Positions 1 to 5,363 of a stretch of 6,416 nucleotides of DNA are shown piece after piece. The notes under the pieces are model-generated. The model was given only the letters and a program-made list of their open reading frames with translations, had not been told where the DNA came from and searched no databases. Source of the stretch: an uncultured Porphyromonas sp. Its GTDB lineage: Bacteria; Bacteroidota; Bacteroidia; Bacteroidales; Porphyromonadaceae. The stretch's first letter is position 1. Every line of letters starts with the position of its first letter. Position numbers and translations under genes: made by a program. The DNA lies in the NCBI RefSeq assembly GCF_934359325.1, contig NZ_CAKRLH010000086.1:1-6416 (forward strand), given 5' to 3'.

Positions 1-887
1 CCGAAGGCTGTGGTGCAGACCATGATCCTCAGCTCGTCACTCTGCCAGGCGCTCTGCCGCTGCTGCTTCACGGACGGATCCAGACCGGCGTGGAAGTAGT
101 CTGCGCTGAAGCCTGCGTCCCGGAGCAGCTCGGCGTAGCGCTCTGCCTGCCGTCGGGTACGGACGTAGACGAGACTGCTCCCCTCCACGCTGGAGAGGAT
201 GTGGATCAGCTCACGAGGCTTGTCGTAGGTCCTGCGGACGACATAGGAGAGACTGTCTCGGTAGAAGCTCCTCTTGTAGAGCCTGTAGCCCTCCCTGAAT
301 TCCAGGCTCCGCACCACGTCCTCCACGACGCGGGGAGGAGCCGTCGCCGTGAGGGCCAGTATCGGCACCTCCTCTCCGATGAAGGTCCGTGCAGAAGCAA
401 TATTGAGATAGTCGGGTCTGAAGTCGTACCCCCACTGACTGATGCAGTGACACTCATCGACGACGATGAGCGAGATCTCCATCGCACTCAGTCTGCGGAG
501 GAAGAACTCGTTCTGCAGACGCTCCGGTGCGACGTAGAGGATCTTGTAGTCCGGGGAGTAGACGATATTGTCCAGCACGGCAAGCGTCTCTCTGCGAGTC
601 ATTCCGCTGTAGAGTGCCTGCGCATGGATCTTCAGAGACTTGAGCTTATCGACCTGATCCCGCATCAGGGCGACGAGGGGCGTGATCACCAGCGTGATCC
701 CATCGAGCATTAGAGCCGGCACCTGGAAGGTGATCGACTTCCCCCCGCCGGTCGGCATCAGCGCAAGAGTATCGTGACCCCCGAGGACCGACCGGATGAC
801 CTCCTCCTGCATGGGGCGGAAGGAGTCGTACCCCCAGACCTCCCTCAGCACGTCCAGAGGTGCCGACCGACTCAGATCCTTACTCAT
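1..887 (-). CDS. recQ: ATP-dependent DNA helicase RecQ (3'-truncated by window edge)
   Basis: This is a superfamily 2 3'-5' DNA helicase that unwinds damaged or recombining DNA in the cytoplasm. Only 295 N-terminal residues are visible, and the frame is open at the left edge. Motifs in order are motif 0 (GYDSFRPMQEE, about 19-29), Walker A (MPTGGGKS, 44-51), motif Ia (TPLVALMRDQV, 69-79), motif II with the RecQ-specific aromatic loop (DECHCISQWGYDFRP, 144-158), motif III (ALTATAP, 178-184), motif IV (SLVYVRTRRQAE, 238-249), YFHAGLD (264-270) and the start of motif V (IMVCTTAFG). Motif II is DECH rather than the usual DEAH. The zinc-binding, winged-helix and HRDC regions, if present, lie outside the window. 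The ATG at 887 lies 15 nt after the recJ stop, so the two genes are almost certainly co-transcribed; RecQ unwinding feeds RecJ 5'-3' digestion in RecF-pathway resection. The family call is secure. Whether this is the long or the short RecQ form cannot be seen. Confidence 0.95.
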   Translation of the reverse strand, partial: MSKDLSRSAPLDVLREVWGYDSFRPMQEEVIRSVLGGHDTLALMPTGGGKSITFQVPALMLDGITLVITPLVALMRDQVDKLKSLKIHAQALYSGMTRRETLAVLDNIVYSPDYKILYVAPERLQNEFFLRRLSAMEISLIVVDECHCISQWGYDFRPDYLNIASARTFIGEEVPILALTATAPPRVVEDVVRSLEFREGYRLYKRSFYRDSLSYVVRRTYDKPRELIHILSSVEGSSLVYVRTRRQAERYAELLRDAGFSADYFHAGLDPSVKQQRQSAWQSDELRIMVCTTAF

Positions 888-902
888 TTGATCTCGCGAT
901 GA

Positions 903-2636
903 CTACTGATCAGCAGTGTGGAGACGGATGTCCTTGATATTAAGCTGAATGTTGTGGTGCCCCTGTCTCGTGAATTCGTCAATGGTGTACGCCACGTCGA
1001 AGGTCGTGTCCTGCTGGAGCATAGCGAGCTTGTCCGCTTGATTGTACGCCATCGCCTGCATGATAGGCATCTGATCGGGCATACTGAGGACGAGCTTGAG
1101 GTGCGACCCCTGGTATCCGGTGATGCGGGGCGGCGTGACACAGACCACACCATAGGTGACGAAGATGGGCGGCTCATTGCCGTGACCGAAGGGGGCGAGC
1201 TTGAGCAACTGGCGTCTAAATTTCGGGGTGATCTCCCTGAGTTTCAGTTCCTCCTCGATATGGAGTACCGGAGTGAGATCGTCCAGTGAGATCTCCCGGT
1301 CTGCGATCTCCGTCACCTCCTTGATGAATCGGTGGAAGTTTTTCTTCTTGATCGTCAGACCGGAAGCGAAGGGATGTCCGCCGAAGTTGTCCAGCAGGTC
1401 GGCGCACCGCTCGATCAGGGAGTAGATGTTGAAGCCGCGCACACTCCTCGCCGATCCGGAGATGGTCTGACTGTCCGAGTCGGAGAGTACGATCGTGGGG
1501 CGATTGTACTTCTCGCTCAGACGACTCGCCACTATCCCGATGACGCCGCTGTGCCAGGAGGGATCATAGACCACGATCACCTTGTGCTGATCCATGTCCT
1601 TAAATCCCTCCACGATCTCATTGGCCTCCTGCGTGATCGACTGGTCGATCTCCCGGCGCTGGGTATTGTACTTGTCGAGATTGACGCTCCGCTTGAGGGC
1701 GTCCTTCGGATTTTTGGAGAGAAGCAGCTCCACCGACTCCCGACCGTTTTGGATCCGGCCGGAGGCATTGATCCGCGGTCCGATCTTGAAGATGATGTCC
1801 GAGATGTCCAGCGTCTGATTGCTTATGCCGCTGACATTGATCAGCCCCTTGAGCCCCATGGTAGGGTGGCGATTGAGCTTCTTGAGTCCATAGTAGGCGA
1901 GGATCCTATTCTCATCCCGCAGCTCCACCAGATCAGCGGCGCAGCTGACGGCGACGAGGTCGACGAGATCGTAGAGACCTCTCTTGTCCGATCTATTGCT
2001 CATGGCGAAGGCTTGCATGAGCTTGAAGCCCACCCCACATCCGGAGAGCTCCTTGAATGGGTATCCCGAGTCGGGAGCCTTAGGATTGAGCAGAGCGACA
2101 CAGTCGGGTCGCTCGCGCCCAGGCAGGTGGTGATCGCAGACGATGACATCGATGCCCATCTCCGTCGCCTTCTCGATCATCAGCACCTCCTTCGTCCCGC
2201 AGTCGAGCGTGATCAGCAGGGTACAGCCGCTCTCCTTGGCGAAGTCCAGTGCCTTGTCAGAGATCCCGCTCCCCTCCGTGTAGCGGTCCGGTATGTAAAA
2301 CTCGAGCAGCGGAGTGATCTGACGCAGATACTTGTATACCAGTGCCACGGCGGTCGTCCCGTCGACGTCATAGTCGCCGTAGATCAGTATCCTCTCCTTA
2401 TTGCCGATCGCCTGATTGATCCTCCGGACCGCTGCGTCCATATCCTTCATGAGGAAGGGATCGTGTAGCTCGCTCAGCCTCGGCTCGAGGAAGTGCTCCG
2501 CCTCATCGATACTCCTCACCCCCCGCTGCACCATAAGAGAGGTGATGGAGGTAAGGAGCTTATATTTTTGAGCCAAGAGAGATGCTATCTTCTTCTCTTC
2601 GTCAGATAGCTCTTTGACTTTCCAGTGATTGTACAT
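903..2636 (-). CDS. recJ: Single-stranded-DNA-specific 5'-3' exonuclease RecJ
   Basis: RecJ is a DHH-superfamily, Mn/Mg-dependent exonuclease that digests 5'-ended single strands in recombination and repair. The 577-residue length is normal for the family. The DHH catalytic motifs are all visible: YGDYDVDG (86-93), LDCG (144-147), CDHH (167-170) and the motif IV region SCAADLVEL (231-239). The DHHA1 part follows with GPRINASGR (286-294), SWHSGVIG (360-367) and FGGHPFASG (418-426). A C-terminal OB-fold-like segment starts with APFGHGNEPP (481-490). Nothing catalytic is missing, so the enzyme should be active. The ATG at 2636 is preceded by an A/T-rich leader and a TAnnTTTG-like -7 box 20 nt upstream, with no Shine-Dalgarno, as expected in Bacteroidota. 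It is the first gene of a two-gene unit with recQ. Upstream lie about 300 bp of non-coding DNA with a palindrome array, which could influence its expression (inference). Confidence 0.97.
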   Translation of the reverse strand: MYNHWKVKELSDEEKKIASLLAQKYKLLTSITSLMVQRGVRSIDEAEHFLEPRLSELHDPFLMKDMDAAVRRINQAIGNKERILIYGDYDVDGTTAVALVYKYLRQITPLLEFYIPDRYTEGSGISDKALDFAKESGCTLLITLDCGTKEVLMIEKATEMGIDVIVCDHHLPGRERPDCVALLNPKAPDSGYPFKELSGCGVGFKLMQAFAMSNRSDKRGLYDLVDLVAVSCAADLVELRDENRILAYYGLKKLNRHPTMGLKGLINVSGISNQTLDISDIIFKIGPRINASGRIQNGRESVELLLSKNPKDALKRSVNLDKYNTQRREIDQSITQEANEIVEGFKDMDQHKVIVVYDPSWHSGVIGIVASRLSEKYNRPTIVLSDSDSQTISGSARSVRGFNIYSLIERCADLLDNFGGHPFASGLTIKKKNFHRFIKEVTEIADREISLDDLTPVLHIEEELKLREITPKFRRQLLKLAPFGHGNEPPIFVTYGVVCVTPPRITGYQGSHLKLVLSMPDQMPIMQAMAYNQADKLAMLQQDTTFDVAYTIDEFTRQGHHNIQLNIKDIRLHTADQ

Positions 2637-2655
2637 GGGGATAAATATTTATTCC

Positions 2656-2663
2656 CAAATGTA
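2656..2663 (-). promoter_or_regulatory. recJ: Candidate recJ-recQ promoter (-7 box)
   Basis: On the minus strand this reads TACATTTG, a full match to the Bacteroidota housekeeping -7 consensus TAnnTTTG. It sits 20 nt before the recJ ATG, which would give a short leader. I do not see a good TTTG-type -33 element at the usual spacing, so the call rests on one box and its position. Confidence 0.45.
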
Positions 2664-2724
2664 ATCATTTTTGACCATCCATCCCTTTCCGCGTGAATTA
2701 GTGGCAGGTGAAGGAGCCTCAGAG

Positions 2725-2768
2725 CCTACTGTCGCCGGTCTCCCACCATGAACCCGACCATCAGTAGG
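2725..2768. other. Bipartite stem-loop in the yraN-recJ intergenic region
   Basis: The outer arms CCTACTG (2725-2731) and CAGTAGG (2762-2768) are perfect complements. An inner pair, GGTC (2737-2740) with GACC (2756-2759), closes a 15-nt apical loop, leaving an asymmetric 5 by 2 internal loop between the stems. There is no U-tract on either side, so it is not a standard terminator. It lies between the palindrome array and recJ, on the 5' side of recJ in the direction of transcription. It could be an RNA element, an end of a decayed repeat, or chance. Confidence 0.4.
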
Positions 2769-2785
2769 AGTCCGGACGCTGAATT

Positions 2786-2867
2786 CTATTACCGGTATTA
2801 GGCTTAACTATTACCGGTAATAGTGTCAACTAATACCGGTAATAGATTTCACTAATACCGGTAATAG
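2786..2867. repeat. Array of four 16-bp palindromes at an exact 22-bp period
   Basis: Four copies of CTAWTACCGGTAWTAG begin at 2786, 2808, 2830 and 2852, separated by 6-nt spacers (gcttaa, tgtcaa, atttca). The second copy, CTATTACCGGTAATAG, is a perfect palindrome. The first, CTATTACCGGTATTAG, is the exact reverse complement of the identical third and fourth copies, CTAATACCGGTAATAG. The spacers vary but share T at position 3 and A at position 6. The period is close to two helical turns, so all copies face the same side of the DNA. The array begins 68 bp after the yraN stop and ends 149 bp before the recJ start. Possible roles are an operator array for a dimeric regulator, a minisatellite, or the core of a MITE-like element. 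Porphyromonas gingivalis is reported to carry MITEs built of 22-23-bp tandem repeats, but I cannot confirm sequence identity with those. Confidence 0.9.
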
Positions 2868-2874
2868 TCTCGGG

Positions 2875-2907
2875 GCATCACCACGTGGCCACTGTATGCG
2901 TTTTTTT
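2875..2907. other. Overlapping palindromes followed by a T-run
   Basis: CCACGTGG (2881-2888) and GTGGCCAC (2885-2892) are two perfect 8-bp palindromes sharing four bases. They are enclosed by GCAT (2875-2878) and ATGC (2896-2899), and seven T residues follow at 2901-2907 on the plus strand. As a plus-strand structure it resembles a weak intrinsic terminator, but the stem is interrupted and no plus-strand gene leads into it. In the minus-strand transcript downstream of yraN the T-run becomes an A-run, so it would not terminate that operon in the classical way. Confidence 0.3.
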
Positions 2908-2910
2908 ACT

Positions 2911-2923
2911 GTCGTCTTACGAC
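2911..2923 (-). other. Small hairpin just after the yraN stop codon
   Basis: GTCGT (2911-2915) and ACGAC (2919-2923) form a 5-bp stem with a 3-nt loop, 12 nt beyond the yraN stop codon in the minus-strand transcript. No U-tract follows; the transcript continues into an A-run. It may help define the 3' end of the serB-to-yraN message, but it does not meet the criteria for an intrinsic terminator. Confidence 0.25.
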
Positions 2924-2935
2924 GTAGATATGGGG

Positions 2936-3355
2936 CTAAAGACGGAACTCCTCGTACCCCTCCGGCATGTCGTAGATGGCATTGCGGAGTATCTTGTAGC
3001 CCGCTTCTCTCCCATTGGGAGGGAAGTAGATCAGGAGGTAGTCAAATCGGATGTCCCTATAGGTTAGGTCTCTGCCACCATTCTTGTCGCAGAGGAAGGC
3101 CTTAGCCGCCTGGAGGATATTGAGCTGCTTCTTCGGAGGGATGAGTGACTCTAAGTCCCGCAGGGCTCCCAGGCTGCTTCTCGCCTTTACCTCTATGAAG
3201 CAGAGTGTGGAGCCCTCCATAACAATCAGGTCCAGCTCCAGAGGTCCAGACTGATAGTTCTGTGCGATGATGGTGTAGCCCTTTTGCCGCATCAGGTCGG
3301 CGCACATCAGCTCCACCGCATGACCATCGATCTTACGTCCGTCGTCCTGCATCAT
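2936..3355 (-). CDS. yraN: UPF0102 / YraN-family endonuclease-like protein
   Basis: This is a small PD-(D/E)xK-fold protein of the UPF0102 (YraN) family, 139 residues, close to the usual 115-140. Visible signatures are the N-terminal helix G11..E15 ending in KGY (25-27), then ELDLI (40-44) with E40 and D42 in place of the usual GEIDLI, a beta-strand ending in FIEVKARSS (53-61), and the C-terminal RFDYLLIY (103-110). The catalytic-type acidic residues and the E-V-K motif are kept, so metal binding is plausible; the cellular substrate of the family is poorly defined. I chose the ATG at 3355 because it overlaps the TAA stop of the upstream methyltransferase gene by one base (TAATG), typical of translational coupling. 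A longer form starting at 3415 would add 20 residues that only restate the other gene in another frame. It is the last gene of the serB cluster. Confidence 0.9.
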   Translation of the reverse strand: MMQDDGRKIDGHAVELMCADLMRQKGYTIIAQNYQSGPLELDLIVMEGSTLCFIEVKARSSLGALRDLESLIPPKKQLNILQAAKAFLCDKNGGRDLTYRDIRFDYLLIYFPPNGREAGYKILRNAIYDMPEGYEEFRL

Positions 3356-3840
3356 TAGTGGTGGCTCATTCCTCTCTCGTAGTCCAGCAGTCTCCTCTTC
3401 TGCTCCACGCCCCATCGGTAGCCGCCGATGGAGAAATCCGCCGGCACCACTCGGTGACAGGGGAGGAGGATCATGTACCTATTCTGTGACAGGAGTCGAC
3501 CCACCGCTCGGGCATATCCGCCGGGTAGAGCATTGAGCCGACAGAGCTCGCCGTAGGTCAGCGTCTCTCCCCGCCGGATCTGGCGAAGTATCTCCCAGAA
3601 GCGGGGAGCCCACGAGGGACTCTCCTGGTGAAGCGTATACCTCTTCGGCAGCGGGGTGCAGTGCGACAGGGCATCTTGCAGATCGTCATAGAGGGGCGTC
3701 TCCTCGTTGTGACGGTCCGAAGCGGGGAGACAGGACCATAGATCCAGTGTGATCGGGTCTATGAGCACCTCTACCGGACCTATCGGAGAGGCGAAGAGGT
3801 GACTCTCACTCCTCGTAATCGACGCAGGCTCGGGAGACAA
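3355..3840 (-). CDS. ogt: Methylated-DNA--[protein]-cysteine S-methyltransferase
   Basis: This is a suicide repair enzyme that moves the O6-alkyl group of guanine onto its own cysteine. The family core is clear: an N-terminal strand segment FASPIGPVEVLID (about 16-28), the helix-turn-helix entry GETLTYGEL (91-99), the arginine-finger helix RAVGRLLSQN (111-120), the active site PCHRVVP with Cys128, and the C-terminal GGYRWGVEQKRRLLDYE (139-155). The start is uncertain. No ATG lies near the expected N-terminus. The nearest ATGs (3966 and 3945) lie deep inside the Dabb gene and would add about 40 Ser/Thr-rich residues unlike the family. The TTG at 3840 gives 161 residues, a normal length, with a 35-nt overlap; the ATT at 3819 is another option. 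The gene is joined to yraN by a TAATG overlap. I cannot tell the ogt from the ada-C type reliably; the symbol denotes the family. Confidence 0.87.
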   Translation of the reverse strand: MSPEPASITRSESHLFASPIGPVEVLIDPITLDLWSCLPASDRHNEETPLYDDLQDALSHCTPLPKRYTLHQESPSWAPRFWEILRQIRRGETLTYGELCRLNALPGGYARAVGRLLSQNRYMILLPCHRVVPADFSIGGYRWGVEQKRRLLDYERGMSHH

Positions 3841-4108
3841 GGTAGGGCTTGATGTACTTACCCACGAGGGCGACGTGATCAGGATGGACGGCGTAGTCGT
3901 GGAGCTTCTGGAGGTCCTCACAGTGAGCGATGAGTGCGAGGTCATACTTCTCCGCAGGATTGACATTAAGCTCTATGTGCAGGTCTACCAACTCCTCGAT
4001 GGTGTGGGGCAGTTGCTCAAAGTCTGCCTTCAGTGCGGCAAGGTGAGACTTCTTTTCTTCTCCTGCCAGTTTTTCATCGAGCTGGAAGAGGACAATATGA
4101 GTGATCAT
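3806..4108 (-). CDS. Dabb family (stress-responsive A/B barrel) protein
   Basis: This 100-residue protein fits the Dabb family, small ferredoxin-like alpha/beta barrels that usually dimerise. The start ITHIVLFQLDEK matches the typical first strand (HxVLFKL). It is followed by a charged helix, KSHLAALKADFEQLPHTI (about 20-37), then the strand ELVDLHIELNVN, the strand KYDLALIAHC, the helix DLQKLHDYAVHPDHVALVGKYI and the last strand. The HPxHxxxV pattern in the final helix is characteristic of the family. Members range from plant stress proteins and polyketide cyclases to many bacterial proteins of unknown role, so no specific reaction can be assigned. The ATG at 4108 lies 4 nt after the serB stop; an upstream in-frame ATG at 4216 would lie inside serB and add sequence unlike the family. 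Its 3' end overlaps the methyltransferase gene, so it is likely translated from the same message. Confidence 0.85.
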   Translation of the reverse strand: MITHIVLFQLDEKLAGEEKKSHLAALKADFEQLPHTIEELVDLHIELNVNPAEKYDLALIAHCEDLQKLHDYAVHPDHVALVGKYIKPYLVSRACVDYEE

Positions 4109-4112
4109 GGTT

Positions 4113-5363
4113 TTATAGGATGTTAGAGAATTGTATTTCGTCAAGCTGTGAGTCCTTGTATCCGAGGAAGTAGAGGATGCCGTCCAGCCCGGTCGTGGTG
4201 ATGGACTGCTTGGCACTCTCCTGCACCTTGGGCTTGGCGTGGAAGGCTATGCCCAGTCCCGCCGTGGAGAGCATCGGTAGGTCGTTGGCGCCATCGCCGA
4301 CAGCGACGGTCTGGCGGATGTCGACCTTCTCCAGCTGGGCGATGAGCTTAAGGAGCTCCGCCTTACGCTGTCCGTCGACCACCTCACCGACATATCGTCC
4401 GGTCAGCTTCCCGTCCGGACCGATCTCGAGGTCATTGGCATAGACATAATCGAGGTCGAAGAGATCCTTCAGATAATTACCGAAGTAGGTGAAGCCACCG
4501 CTGAGGATGGCGATCTTGAAGCCGACGCGCTTGAGGATATGCATCGTCCGCTCGAGACCGTCCATTAACGGGAGATTGACGGCAATGTCATGCATGACAC
4601 TTGCGTCCAGCCCCTTGAGGAGTGCCACTCGCTCCCTAAAGCTCTCCCGAAAGTCGATCTCTCCGCGCATAGCGCGGGCGGTGATCTCCTTTACCTGCTC
4701 CCCGACGCCTGCCCTATCGGCAAGCTCGTCGATCACCTCGGTCTTGATGAGGGTCGAGTCCATATCGAAGCAGATCAAGCGCCTCATCCGGCGGAACATG
4801 CTGTCCTGCTGGAAGGAGACGTCCATGTGGTGCTCGTCAGATATGCGGATGATGTGTCGCTGCATCGCCGCCTGATCCTTGGGCGTCCCGCGGAGGGAGA
4901 TCTCGATGCTGGCTCTCGGGTGCCGCTGATTCTCCACGAGCGGGATACGCCCGGTCAGACGATCCACGGAGTCGATATTCATCCCCTGATCCGCCACCTC
5001 CTTGGTGATCGCTGACACCATATCGGCGGTGATGGTCTTGGCGAGGAGGGTGATGATGTACTTATTCTTCCCCTGATTGCCGACCCACTCCGAGTAGCTG
5101 TCGGGGTCGATGATGCGGAAGGTGACCGTCACGCCGAGGTCATTGGCGCAGAAGAGTAGATCCTTCAGCACATTTCCGCTGCCATGCGAGGCGACGGAGA
5201 AGAGGACGCCGAGGGTGAGGTGCTTATGGATGTCTACCTGTCCGATGTCGAGGATCGTCAGGTCGTGCTTCGCAAGCACGGTGGTGATAGCTGCGGTGAC
5301 ACCGGGACGATCGGTGCCATTGAAGACCGCCAGTAGGATTTCCTTCTGATCAGATGATTCCAT
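4113..5363 (-). CDS. serB: Phosphoserine phosphatase SerB with two N-terminal ACT domains
   Basis: This HAD-superfamily enzyme hydrolyses O-phospho-L-serine to serine, the last step of serine biosynthesis. It has 416 residues. Two ACT-like regulatory domains (about 8-83 and 100-183) come first, the first with the typical NGTDRPGVTAAI. The catalytic domain carries motif I CFDMDSTL (198-205; nucleophile Asp200, acid/base Asp202), the substrate-specificity segment GEIDFRESF (234-242), motif II LSGGF (287-291), the motif III lysine in GQRKAELL (331-338), and motif IV GDGANDLPML (356-365). All catalytic residues are present. ACT domains suggest amino-acid feedback control (family knowledge). In Porphyromonas gingivalis a SerB of this kind is also reported as a secreted serine phosphatase involved in host-cell invasion; no classical signal peptide is seen here. 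It leads the four-gene cluster. Its start overlaps the end of the upstream mobile-element-like frame by 14 nt. Confidence 0.97.
   Translation of the reverse strand: MESSDQKEILLAVFNGTDRPGVTAAITTVLAKHDLTILDIGQVDIHKHLTLGVLFSVASHGSGNVLKDLLFCANDLGVTVTFRIIDPDSYSEWVGNQGKNKYIITLLAKTITADMVSAITKEVADQGMNIDSVDRLTGRIPLVENQRHPRASIEISLRGTPKDQAAMQRHIIRISDEHHMDVSFQQDSMFRRMRRLICFDMDSTLIKTEVIDELADRAGVGEQVKEITARAMRGEIDFRESFRERVALLKGLDASVMHDIAVNLPLMDGLERTMHILKRVGFKIAILSGGFTYFGNYLKDLFDLDYVYANDLEIGPDGKLTGRYVGEVVDGQRKAELLKLIAQLEKVDIRQTVAVGDGANDLPMLSTAGLGIAFHAKPKVQESAKQSITTTGLDGILYFLGYKDSQLDEIQFSNIL

Noticed and set aside
90..713. 207-codon plus-strand open frame antisense to recQ
   Set aside because: The opposite strand encodes a clear RecQ helicase over the same bases, and the antisense product has no family signature.
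1332..2468. 378-codon plus-strand open frame antisense to recJ
   Set aside because: It lies wholly inside recJ, which has every family motif; the antisense protein shows no recognisable domain. Long antisense frames are common in G+C-rich coding DNA.
2786..2867. CRISPR array
   Set aside because: The non-repeated spacers are only 6 nt, the repeats are 16-bp palindromes, and no cas gene is nearby.
2875..2923. Intrinsic terminator for the serB-yraN operon
   Set aside because: In the minus-strand transcript the hairpin is followed by an A-run rather than a U-run, so the orientation is wrong.
3356..3415. Upstream extension of YraN to an ATG at 3415
   Set aside because: The added residues lie inside the methyltransferase gene and do not resemble the family; the TAATG stop-start overlap at 3357-3353 is a better start.
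4109..4216. Upstream extension of the Dabb protein to an ATG at 4216
   Set aside because: The extra 36 residues overlap the serB 3' end and are low-complexity shadow sequence; the family begins exactly at the ATG at 4108.
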